Shown here: in pieces, positions 1 through 5,237 of the stretch
How positions within the stretch are numbered: position 1 is the stretch's first letter
Layout of the letters: every line of letters starts with the position of its first letter
From: JARRRL01 sp037380725
GTDB lineage: Bacteria > Pseudomonadota > Gammaproteobacteria > Pseudomonadales > JANQJO01
DNA length: 5,237 nt
Reading direction: 5' to 3'
Assembly (NCBI GenBank): GCA_037380725.1
Contig: JARRRL010000305.1
Location: forward strand, 1 to 5,237
The notes under the pieces: model-generated
Database searches by the model: none
The model's input: the letters and a program-made list of their open reading frames with translations, nothing else
What the model was told of the DNA's origin: nothing
Program-made: the position numbers and the translations under genes

Positions 1-786
1 TTCGAAATGGTTTTTATCGCCATAAAATGCTACTGGGGTAGCTTCTGCTCTGCCTTCGTATGCTCGTGCTCTTTCTTGTATTCTAGCTCTTACCCTTTCC
101 CCTTGGTGGCCTTTTGGTGCAACTATATCAAAGTTTTTTCTAGGGTTTACTACTAATGTCAAGGAAGAGCCTAAGTTTCTAGCGTGATGTTCTTCATGAA
201 ATGGCGAGCTTATATTGATAAATACTTGCTCACCAGAATGACCAGTCTTTATTGTTTGGGTCAATGGGAGTATCTGAAGGCCATACCGCTTGGTCATTAT
301 CAAGTAGATGTTGCATCATCTCCCCATGCTCTATCCCTATGGTCTTGCAAATTTCTATCATTTAAATCTGGTTTCATTATGACAAGTAATGGTTGTATAT
401 ATTTACATTCAGTTCTTCTTTCTTGTATATGATTCAGATATTTAGGTAGTATGTCGTTGAGTCTGTCTAAATCCCCTTTATCTGAAGGGTCTAAGAATAC
501 GAAATTCTGAGTCTGATTTTTTAGAGACCTTTTAGCAAATAAGCAAGGAAATTTTGATTGGTCGATAGTATTAGTAATACTCAGTATATGCTTTGGTTTG
601 CCAAGAGTTGCCCCCTGTTTCAACCATCTTGTTCATATCTTCATTTGTAAGCCAGCTCTCAGTTTTAAACTTACTATCTTGGCTTTGTTGTGTGAATCCG
701 GCTTCTAGTGAAGAGATTGTTTTATAAGCAGCGTTACTGATGGCTAAAACATGACTTGAGAGCTTTTTGTTACTATTTGTAAATGG
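1..786 (-). pseudogene. Frameshifted YqcI/YcgG-family (GntA-like) gene, cut by left edge
   Basis: No single frame is intact, but consecutive minus-strand frames give one coherent protein. Codons from 786 to about 575 read ...ESWLTNEDMNKMVE...WQTKAYTEYY. The next frame gives SKFPCLFAKRSLKN and PLLVIMKPDL. From about 361 another gives IGIEHGEMMQHLLDND and VWPSDTPIDPNNKDWSFW. From about 235 to the window edge the last gives GEQVFINISSPFHEEHHARN, then NPRKNFDIVAPKG and a YGDKNHFE end. The FPC-FAKR, WP-IP-DP, GE-F-SP-H-R-N and NPR-NFD order is what I know of the YqcI/YcgG family. That family includes GntA, a heme-dependent hydroxylase of free arginine derivatives. Breaks lie near 575-555, 366-358 and 245-230. 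Each has the same sense, equal to one extra base or two lost. The C-terminus continues off the window. The first 40 or so codons of the open frame, rich in S, A and K, lack a convincing ATG and may belong to something else. The family call is from memory of motifs; the frameshifts are seen directly. Sequencing error is the alternative to true decay. Confidence 0.62.
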
Positions 787-792
787 TCACTT

Positions 793-820
793 ATTGTACC
801 AGCAATTTGCATTTAGTCAA
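793..820 (-). promoter_or_regulatory. Sigma70-like promoter upstream of the YqcI/YcgG-like pseudogene
   Basis: On the minus strand TTGACT (820-815) and TACAAT (798-793) are separated by 16 bases. That is five of six matches to each sigma70 consensus box, with spacing one short of the usual 17. It points toward the broken gene at 786-1, which suits a promoter for it. AT-rich DNA yields such matches by chance, and the ATG at 812 lies between the two boxes, so this is a candidate only. Confidence 0.4.
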
Positions 821-1002
821 TAACAAATCGGTAGTGCCAGCACCTCCCGCTAGTTGGTCGATCAAATTGGGGCCATGGGCACATTTTGGTTGGCCACAGC
901 ACAGCCGCAGTAAGAAGCCTTTAACTGGTTAAAAATAGATCTTTTGAACCACACACTTACGACTTGGATATCAGATTGACACTTGAGCACGGCAGCGCGT
1001 TA

Positions 1003-1143
1003 TCACGACGTGTTCGCCGGTAGAGGGGGCTTGCGCACTTTCTCAATAAAAAAATCAAACAAATCCTGCCAGCACGTAATAAAGCTATCCGATGCACACA
1101 TCATTTGCCTATTGAAATTTACCTCGGGATGTATTAAAACCAT
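1003..1143 (-). CDS. Hypothetical 46-residue protein
   Basis: A short minus-strand ORF runs from an ATG at 1143-1141 to a TGA at 1005-1003. AGGA lies six bases upstream of the ATG, a good Shine-Dalgarno arrangement, and this is the main reason for listing it. The product starts MVLIHPEVNF. Its middle is amphipathic and aromatic (FITCWQDLFDFFIEKVRK), which could form one helix, and its tail is short and proline-rich (KPPLPANTS). There is no signal peptide or clear membrane segment. I do not recognise a family. It sits between two wrecked genes, so it could be a remnant of a longer gene or an out-of-context cassette gene. An overlapping plus-strand ORF at 983-1183 has no recognisable content and is judged the shadow. 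Confidence 0.3.
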   Translation of the reverse strand: MVLIHPEVNFNRQMMCASDSFITCWQDLFDFFIEKVRKPPLPANTS

Positions 1144-1192
1144 TCGTCATCCTGTTAGCCTTTATGCATCGGCCACGAGCTAAGGATTATCG

Positions 1193-1390
1193 ATGACGTC
1201 TGGATTTATATTACCCGAAAATGGATGTATGGCACAAGCAGTAGACTCATTTTCCATAGGAGACTTTGGTGATAAAAGATTAAATGCCGTAGGTCGGAGA
1301 ATATTTAAACGGGTCTGTGAAGGATTTACGGCGTGCATAAAGTCTCTAGGAGCTGTCATCAATCAGCTGGTTTATATAAGAATTATTTAA
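1193..1390 (+). pseudogene. N-terminal stump of an IS4/Tn5-type transposase
   Basis: The 65-codon ORF starts at ATG 1193 behind AAGGA at 1182-1186, six bases away, so the original start signals seem preserved. Residues 15-40 (AQAVDSFSIGDFGDKRLNAV and following) carry the LGDKRL-like motif of the DNA-binding domain that opens IS4-family transposases of the Tn5 type. In this family that domain binds the element's ends, and a DDE catalytic domain of several hundred residues follows. Here the family-like sequence fades after about residue 45 and the ORF ends at 1390, so the catalytic domain is missing. No matching remainder is seen downstream, where an IS5-type transposase begins within about 100 bases. 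A later insertion or deletion probably removed the rest. The family call rests on one motif. Confidence 0.55.
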
Positions 1391-1494
1391 GTCTTAATGT
1401 AAACCAAATATTCAAATATGTGGCAGTGAAAAAATTTAACACTTGGCCGTTTCATATTTCAATCACCTTCTTTGGGCAGCTAAGAAGTTAAAGT

Positions 1495-2124
1495 ATGACT
1501 GTAAGGCATGGATTGACAAATTCCGAGTGGTTTGAAATTGAGCATTTGCTGCCTGGCAATAAATCTGACCCAGGTGTAACCGCTGCAAATAACAGATTAT
1601 TTGTGGATGCTATTCTATATCGATATCGAACAGGTGTGCCTTGGAGGGATTTACCACCACACTTCGGTGATTTTCGAGTTATTCATACGCGTTTTATGCG
1701 TTGGGCAAGAAATGGAATATGGGAAAATATTTTTCGTGTGCTTTCGAGAGATACGGATACTGAATACGCAATGATTGACTCCACCATCAATCGGGCACAC
1801 CAGCATTCATCTGGCGCTAAAAATAGCTCAAAGAAAAGTGAATGTATCGGAAAATCGAAAAATGTTAGCAGATAAAGCATATGATGCCAAAATACGAGTG
1901 CTCGATGTATTGTCTGCCAATGATCTCGAAGCAGTTATTCCACCAAAGAGTAACCGAGCGGAAACTCGTGATTTTGACAAGAAACCTACAAATCCAGGTC
2001 ATTAATAGAAAACATGTTCTGCAAACTGAAGCAATACAGGGCGATTGCCACACGATATGACAAATTAGCTATTTCATATTTAAGCGGAATTTATTTATCA
2101 GCTTCGCTTATTTGGCTAGCCTAG
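1495..2124 (+). pseudogene. Degenerate IS5-family transposase (IS1031/IS427-like)
   Basis: The N-terminal part, ATG 1495 to about 1860, reads LTNSEWFEIEHLLPG, LYRYRTGVPWRDLPPHFGDF, HTRFMRWARNGIWENIF and MIDSTINRAHQHSSGAK. It includes the DUF4096-like start and the first catalytic Asp in IDST. Directly after GKS at about 1858 the frame changes and the sequence jumps to MLADKAYDAK with the second Asp. The usual RGGLTTKIH...DALGNP segment, about 45-50 residues, is missing. A second shift near 1980 leads to SLIENMFCKLKQYRAIATRY with the catalytic Glu (1999-2058), then the family's usual C-terminus ending SASLIWLA and TAG at 2122-2124. All three DDE residues survive in pieces, but no single protein can be made. 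The upstream SD is weak. I could not find convincing terminal inverted repeats within 100 bases of either end, so the element's limits are unknown. Family identity is secure; subgroup is from memory. Confidence 0.9.
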
Positions 2125-2128
2125 CTAA

Positions 2129-2299
2129 AATAAATTTGGGTTTTGGAAGATAGTATCAGAGGGCAATTTTGATGCCACGGATACGCTTGCGATTTTTTTG
2201 GAAGTATTGCTATTTCTTCTCGGTGGATTAACAAACAAAAACATATACTTGATTATAAGTTTATCTTTTGAAAACCAGCTGATTGATGACAACTCCTAA
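2129..2299 (+). pseudogene. C-terminal remnant of a small hydrophobic protein
   Basis: After a stop at 2126-2128 the frame is open for 56 codons to TAA at 2297-2299, with no ATG in it. The sequence looks like real protein: SEGNFDATDTLAIFLEVLLF, then LLGGLTNKNIYLIISLSF and the polar end ENQLIDDNS. Two hydrophobic stretches, around LAIFLEVLLFLLGG and IYLIISLSF, could be membrane segments. It begins right after the transposase stop, which suggests that the front of this gene was lost when the IS arrived or decayed. Its stop codon lies inside the left arm of the hairpin at 2295-2337, which is how integron cassette genes often end. I do not recognise a family. Confidence 0.3.
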
Positions 2300-2337
2300 G
2301 CGTTGCACCGGACTAGCCGGTGAACGCGGCATTAGGC
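2295..2337 (+). repeat. Hairpin resembling a degenerate integron attC site
   Basis: The arms pair in three blocks: CCTAA (2295-2299) with TTAGG (2332-2336), GCGTT (2300-2304) with AACGC (2323-2327), and CACCGG (2306-2311) with CCGGTG (2317-2322). The loop is ACTAG. A lone G is unpaired at 2305 and four bases are unpaired at 2328-2331. The right end, AACGCGGCATTAGGC, resembles the common attC end AACGCGGCGTTAGGC with GTT changed to ATT. The left end has CCTAAG where RYYYAAC is expected. At about 44 bases it is shorter than known functional attC sites of roughly 57 bases or more. The context fits: an ORF stops inside the left arm and another starts four bases after the right end. It is probably non-functional, or a different kind of hairpin repeat. 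It is not a terminator, as no T-run follows. Confidence 0.4.
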
Positions 2338-2340
2338 ATC

Positions 2341-2475
2341 ATGGAAAATGAAGTGGATATATCCGATGACCGAAATTCATATTTTTTTACGCAGCTCGGT
2401 GAGTCTAGCCCTGCGGGCTGTCAGTTCATCTATGGAGAGGAAGAAAACGTTGTTGGTTTCGCTACACACAGATAG
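2341..2475 (+). CDS. Hypothetical 44-residue ORF after the attC-like hairpin
   Basis: ATG 2341 lies four bases after the attC-like right end (2331-2337), the usual place for a cassette gene start. The product is acidic: MENEVDISDDRNSYFFTQLG, then ESSPAGCQFIYGEEENVVGF, ending ATHR at TAG 2473-2475. There is no Shine-Dalgarno sequence other than what the hairpin region offers, and no recognised domain. The next plus-strand frame is open from before the stop and carries MEERITLKSGGELLRILNTQ (2499-2558). The ORF may therefore be the front of a longer protein broken by one frameshift near 2440-2470. If so, the original gene reached close to the comF start. Function unknown. Confidence 0.3.
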   Translation: MENEVDISDDRNSYFFTQLGESSPAGCQFIYGEEENVVGFATHR

Positions 2476-2603
2476 CGACCAGATTGTATTGCAATGCAAT
2501 GGAAGAGCGGATAACGTTGAAGTCAGGTGGCGAACTTCTTCGCATACTCAACACGCAACTGAATGAATCACACGACTTTAAACTCACAACGAATTTGAAC
2601 ACG

Positions 2604-3380
2604 ATGCGAAATACTTCACACTGCTTATTGTGTAACGAGCGTCTCTCACCCCGCCACACCCCCGACACGACAAACCACAGCGCCGCACGATCCCAACGAC
2701 CTCCAGAGAACAGGAGTGAGTGCATACCTGAGGCCATCGCGCGCTTCACGCAATTGTGTTGGGCTTGCCATCATCACCTACCATGGCACCATCTCAGCAA
2801 CACCCAACACCCGAACACCACGACGTTCAACGTAAGCAAACCCGACAAACCCTTTAAGCGGAATCAGGTGGTCTGCGCCTTTCACTATCGCTTTCCTATT
2901 GACCACATGATTCAAGAACTGAAATTTCACAAGCAACTACATCACCTGGAACTGTTGTCGCACTATCTTGCTGAACAGATATATTTTGCTGAACACAACG
3001 CGCCGCAGCACTCCATCGACGGCATTATTCCCATCCCCTTGCACCCACAACGCCTACGCCAACGAGGGTATAACCAGAGTTACTGGTTAGCCAAGTCACT
3101 GGGAAAGCGTTTGAACCTACCCGTCTGGGATCACTGCTGTATCCGAACCAAAAACACGCAAGCCCAATCCACGTTGAGCGCCAAAAAACGTGCTGAAAAT
3201 TTACACGCTGCGTTTCAAATTCGACGGGAAAAGCTACCCACCGCCCAACACGTCGCCATCCTTGACGATGTACTGACTACAGGAGCTACCATGGAAGCCC
3301 TCACTCAAACACTGCATAGCGCAGGCATTAAACGTATTTCAATATGGACTCTGGCCAAAGCAGACCGCGAGACAGTCTGA
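2604..3380 (+). CDS. comF: ComF family phosphoribosyltransferase-like protein
   Basis: ComF is a cytoplasmic protein required for natural transformation in several bacteria, where it acts after DNA import with single-strand handling and helicase partners. The 258-residue product begins with a double-zinc-finger-like module: C7 and C10 (CLLC), then C52 and C55 (CWAC). The 41-residue gap between the pairs is longer than I expect. The phosphoribosyltransferase fold follows, with IIPIPLHPQRLRQRGYNQSY, STLSAKKRAENLHAAF, and the PRPP-binding loop VAILDDVLTTGAT at about 217-229, with Asp221 and Asp222. All hallmark motifs are intact. The ATG at 2604 was chosen because CLLC lies six residues inside, as in relatives. 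The frame is open upstream to before 2484, but that part is unlike ComF and likely belongs to older DNA. No good Shine-Dalgarno sequence or clear promoter was found. It converges with pilX, with 23 bases between stops. Confidence 0.94.
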   Translation: MRNTSHCLLCNERLSPRHTPDTTNHSAARSQRPPENRSECIPEAIARFTQLCWACHHHLPWHHLSNTQHPNTTTFNVSKPDKPFKRNQVVCAFHYRFPIDHMIQELKFHKQLHHLELLSHYLAEQIYFAEHNAPQHSIDGIIPIPLHPQRLRQRGYNQSYWLAKSLGKRLNLPVWDHCCIRTKNTQAQSTLSAKKRAENLHAAFQIRREKLPTAQHVAILDDVLTTGATMEALTQTLHSAGIKRISIWTLAKADRETV

Positions 3381-3403
3381 TGCACCAAATGTGTGCCTAA
3401 ATA

Positions 3404-3895
3404 TTAGTATTCGTAGATCGCTTGAAATTTAATTTTGGCACCCGTATCCGATTTTGCCTGAGCGGTTACTCGATAATGTCGCGATTGAACCGGCGTGCTG
3501 ACTTCAAGACCGTCACTCACATCAAACGTTGGCCTTAATTGTTCAATAATATAAGTGGGCGGCGCAGAAGCATTCGGTAATTCCCCTCCACCGTAGGTAA
3601 AAACATCACTGAGCGCATCAAAAGATACCTTGTTGTACCACAATTCCCCATCATAGGATTTATACAAACCATTTTTATTATCAAACGTCCCCGCGCTCGC
3701 CCCCGCAATCCGCTCCTCGGCTTCCGATAGCGCTAACTCCACCCATTGCTGCGTTTGAAGATTATCTCGAAAGTTCAATATTTCTCGTTCTTTCACCAGA
3801 AACTGGTCCAGCAAGAGCAGCACCAACATTAAGCTGATCATCGAGAACACCATCACGATAATCGACACACTGCCTCTATTACTTTTTTGATTCAC
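3404..3895 (-). CDS. pilX: Type IV pilus minor pilin, PilX-like
   Basis: The 163-residue product has a short class III prepilin leader, MNQKSNRG, then a hydrophobic helix of about 20 residues (SVSIIVMVFSMISLMLVLLL) and a helical stretch with EAEERI. This is the layout of PilX, which joins PilV, PilW and FimU in the inner-membrane complex that primes pilus assembly. Cleavage by the prepilin peptidase PilD is expected after Gly8. Mature position 5 is Ile rather than the usual Glu; as I recall, PilX of Pseudomonas and its counterpart GspK also lack it. The C-terminus (SRHYRVTAQAKSDTG, then FQAIYEY) fits PilX. The start is a GTG with a strong Shine-Dalgarno sequence. It is the last gene of the operon seen here; no pilY1 or pilE follows, since comF lies opposite. 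Identity rests on leader, order and C-terminus; the middle is poorly conserved. Confidence 0.8.
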   Translation of the reverse strand: MNQKSNRGSVSIIVMVFSMISLMLVLLLLDQFLVKEREILNFRDNLQTQQWVELALSEAEERIAGASAGTFDNKNGLYKSYDGELWYNKVSFDALSDVFTYGGGELPNASAPPTYIIEQLRPTFDVSDGLEVSTPVQSRHYRVTAQAKSDTGAKIKFQAIYEY

Positions 3896-3900
3896 CCATG

Positions 3901-3906
3901 CACCTC
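3901..3906 (-). promoter_or_regulatory. Ribosome binding site deciding the pilX GTG start
   Basis: On the minus strand GAGGTG ends five bases before the GTG at 3895-3893. An ATG at 3899-3897 lies closer to it but in a frame without the pilin sequence. The site overlaps the pilW stop codon (TGA, 3907-3905), so pilX translation is probably coupled to pilW. Confidence 0.65.
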
Positions 3907-4273
3907 AAGACGTATATGGATTTTTGAGGACGAACGTATAATCGAAGGCCTTACGCAATCGCCCAGGCGTCGGTGCAATGGATTCTTTATTCACCCCCGA
4001 ACCAAAATCGATTGTCGGCCCTCCCAAACGAGCCTCTCTCAGGTAATTAATGCTGCGCACCAAAAAAGCCACACGAAGGCTCATCAATGTCGACGTAGTA
4101 CCCAACGAATTCCATTGCTGTGCGGTCAGATACGCATTAACCGATCCATCATCATCGGTGTCCACACCATACGATACGTCAAAACGCTCCACACCGCGCG
4201 CTATTATTTCTGGCGATTCGTCGTTCACTTTAACCCAAAAGGACGGAATACCATACGGGTCGTCCCCATGCAA
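3905..4273 (-). CDS. pilW: PilW-like minor pilin, C-terminal part (split gene)
   Basis: This frame lies one base back (-1) from the upstream pilW part and overlaps it by 49 bases. Recognisable PilW-type sequence begins at about 4260: YGIPSFWVKVND, ARGVERFDVSYGVDTDDDGS, VNAYLTAQQW and LMSLRVAFLVRS. In PilW proteins this region follows the ISDC segment and carries the conserved GVE...YGVD motif. It cannot be secreted or assembled alone, as it has no prepilin leader. The only upstream start is a TTG at 4273 with no good ribosome binding site, so it is probably not translated separately. The intervening 40-60 residues that relatives usually have between ISDC and this part seem missing, so a deletion as well as a frameshift is likely. 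It ends at TGA 3907-3905, just before pilX. Confidence 0.7.
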   Translation of the reverse strand: MHGDDPYGIPSFWVKVNDESPEIIARGVERFDVSYGVDTDDDGSVNAYLTAQQWNSLGTTSTLMSLRVAFLVRSINYLREARLGGPTIDFGSGVNKESIAPTPGRLRKAFDYTFVLKNPYTS

Positions 4274-4779
4274 TCGGAAATCACCAGAACATCTTCCTTT
4301 TTATATGGTTTGCCGACACCAACGGCAATAGCACTCGTGGCATCCGACATACCCACAGTCAAAAATGAAAAGTCATCCACCGGCCCTCGCACCACGAGCA
4401 CATCACTTTTCGTATTGGCCTCAGCGGGAATCACCGACAAGGCCGGTACCCAGACATCTGACGCATACTCCGCGCCTTCAATTGGCGTCTCAAAATTAAA
4501 TGCCGTTTTCGTACTGTCTTGATGTATGACTAAACCCAGCTTTGTATCTTTACAACCGTAGGCCCCGGAAGATTGAATATACATTGACAAAACATCAAAC
4601 AGCATCCGGGACTTATGCCGGATGGTTGTGAATTCTGTATCAAAGCGTGAGTTCTCAATCACCTGAAAATAAACACGAAAAACAACCAATAGGATGACTG
4701 ATCCTAAAGCCAGGCTTATCATCAATTCGACCAATGACAAACCGATTTGTCTCCACGCACCAACACCAGCTATTTGCAT
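4225..4779 (-). CDS. pilW: PilW-like type IV pilus minor pilin, N-terminal part (split gene)
   Basis: PilW is a minor pilin that helps start type IV pilus assembly at the inner membrane. The product starts MQIAGVGAWRQIG and continues LSLVELMISLALGSVILLVV, a classic prepilin helix. Cleavage after Gly13 would give mature Leu1 with Glu5 in place. Later segments fit PilW: LFDVLSMYIQSSGAYGC, SDVLVVRGPVDD and DVLVISDC. After ISDC the frame runs only to a TGA at 4227-4225 (residue 184), while the expected C-terminal region continues in another frame at 4273-3905. The ATG at 4779 overlaps the end of the upstream fimT-like gene by 10 bases, so translation is probably coupled. A protein ending here would keep the leader and helix but lose the conserved C-terminal domain part, and is likely non-functional unless the frameshift is a sequencing error. 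Confidence 0.82.
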   Translation of the reverse strand: MQIAGVGAWRQIGLSLVELMISLALGSVILLVVFRVYFQVIENSRFDTEFTTIRHKSRMLFDVLSMYIQSSGAYGCKDTKLGLVIHQDSTKTAFNFETPIEGAEYASDVWVPALSVIPAEANTKSDVLVVRGPVDDFSFLTVGMSDATSAIAVGVGKPYKKEDVLVISDCMGTTRMVFRPFGLK

Positions 4780-5237
4780 ACCAAATCATCGCCATTTAAA
4801 TCATTGGGGTTTCCGTTACCATCGGTATCACTCAACGGCATAAACTCACCGTATTTCAAAATGGTGTACGCCACGGGATCCAGCGTACCGTCATCAGCAC
4901 ACACGGTAAATACAGAATCCGTTGCCTTAAAATAACCTTGGGCATTTAATGAAAAACACGCTGCGGAATATTCCGCGTAAAACGGATTTTCATCCATGAT
5001 GTTAATGCGAATGAGTTCATCCGAGCCGGCGCTGTACAGCATGTCCCCATCCCCATCCACAAACACCAGCCACCCGTTTCTCCACGTCACCGGATCGGCA
5101 CAACGAATGCTGTCTCTCGATTGAAGCGGACACACCACCACTTCATCCGATCGTTTGATGGCTTCGGTTTGAGCCAACAAAACAGCCGTACGAAGACTCG
5201 ATTGGATATTCTCTTGCAAACTCGCGATGTGTTTTTT
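4770..5237 (-). CDS. fimT: FimT/FimU (GspH-like) minor pilin, 5' end cut by window edge
   Basis: The frame is open through the right edge, so the start, leader and most of the N-terminal helix are outside the window. The visible part begins KKHIASLQENIQSSLRTAVL. It then shows the GspH/FimT pattern: LLAQTEAIKRSDEVVVCP with the first Cys, SIRCADPVTWRNGWLVFVDG with the second Cys and the conserved GW-VF-D core, and SDELIRINIMDE. FimT/FimU proteins are minor pilins of the type IV pilus tip complex; FimT of some species binds DNA during uptake. More Cys follow in AACFSL, TVCADDG and the final VCK. The tail is unusual: an Asp/Asn/Gly-rich stretch, SDTDGNGNPNDLNGDD, precedes the TAG at 4772-4770. 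It is first in the visible operon and overlaps pilW. FimT versus FimU cannot be decided without the N-terminus. Confidence 0.75.
   Translation of the reverse strand, partial: KKHIASLQENIQSSLRTAVLLAQTEAIKRSDEVVVCPLQSRDSIRCADPVTWRNGWLVFVDGDGDMLYSAGSDELIRINIMDENPFYAEYSAACFSLNAQGYFKATDSVFTVCADDGTLDPVAYTILKYGEFMPLSDTDGNGNPNDLNGDDLVCK

Larger units (their letters stand above)
787..1192. other. AT-rich intergenic stretch with only weak small ORFs
   Basis: Nothing recognisable lies here apart from the promoter at 793-820 and the small minus-strand ORF at 1003-1143. Both strands are open for short distances. A plus-strand ORF at 783-932 (49 codons, ATG start, ending SRSKKPLTG) overlaps minus-strand open frames that include LAGGAGTTDLLLTK and a 22-codon ATG ORF from 812. 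None has a Shine-Dalgarno sequence or a family I recognise. The stretch may be decayed coding DNA from an insertion. Confidence 0.3.

Noticed and set aside
184..432. Plus-strand ORF of 82 codons
   Set aside because: It is antisense to the YqcI/YcgG-like pseudogene, whose motifs are on the minus strand.
783..932. Plus-strand ORF of 49 codons with an ATG
   Set aside because: It has no Shine-Dalgarno sequence or known family, and the opposite strand is equally open. It is mentioned in the intergenic entry only.
1391..2300. Terminal inverted repeats of the IS5-like element
   Set aside because: The best pairing (aaaccaaat near 1401 against atttgggttt near 2134) is short and mismatched, so no ends are claimed.
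2484..2603. TTG start for comF at 2484
   Set aside because: There is no ribosome binding site, and the added residues do not resemble ComF. ATG 2604 places the CLLC finger at the usual distance from the start.
2462..2749. Minus-strand ORF of 95 codons
   Set aside because: It is antisense to the start of comF, with no motif or start signal.
3356..3406. Terminator between comF and pilX
   Set aside because: The CAGAC/GTCTG and GCAC/GTGC pairings are only 4-5 bases with no T-run on either strand.
4225..4330. Programmed -1 frameshifting in pilW at T AAA AAG (4303-4297)
   Set aside because: The heptamer does not fit X XXY YYZ. The shifted frame has TAA there, and slipping at that point would remove the conserved DVLVISDC segment. 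Mutation or sequencing error explains the split better.
3887..4522. Plus-strand ORF of 211 codons
   Set aside because: It lies antisense to pilW and has no domain or start signals. The minus frames carry clear pilin motifs, so this is a shadow.

Overview
The window looks like a piece of a gammaproteobacterial chromosome. This rests on the type IV pilus minor-pilin cluster (fimT/pilW/pilX-like) and a ComF phosphoribosyltransferase. The genus cannot be told from the sequence. Two halves differ in character. Bases 1 to about 2600 are AT-rich and hold mostly broken or very small genes. Bases 2604 to 5237 are tightly packed conserved genes with better balanced codon use.

Left half. On the minus strand, 1-786 holds a decayed gene whose pieces, read through three frames, fit the YqcI/YcgG family (the family of the heme-dependent N-hydroxylase GntA). 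A sigma70-like promoter lies just upstream. Bases 787-1192 hold little beyond a 46-codon minus-strand ORF with a good ribosome binding site. Bases 1193-1390 are the N-terminal stump of an IS4/Tn5-type transposase. Bases 1495-2124 are an IS5-family transposase with an internal deletion and a frameshift. Then follow a C-terminal scrap of a hydrophobic protein (2129-2299), a long hairpin resembling a worn integron attC site (2295-2337) and a 44-codon ORF starting four bases after it (2341-2475). Together this reads as a graveyard of inserted DNA, possibly including old integron cassettes.

Right half. comF (2604-3380, plus strand) converges on a minus-strand minor-pilin operon with only 23 bases between stop codons. 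The operon reads, in transcription order, fimT/GspH-like (cut by the right edge), pilW-like (overlapping fimT by 10 bases and broken by a frameshift near 4273-4225) and pilX-like (GTG start, with its Shine-Dalgarno sequence over the pilW stop). Minor pilins prime assembly of type IV pili. ComF is needed for natural transformation in several bacteria, so the neighbours fit a DNA-uptake theme. pilV is not found between fimT and pilW, and pilY1 and pilE do not follow pilX.

I found no convincing intact, previously undescribed system. The most unusual signals are the attC-like hairpin between two cassette-like ORF pieces, the GntA-like pseudogene, and the split pilW.
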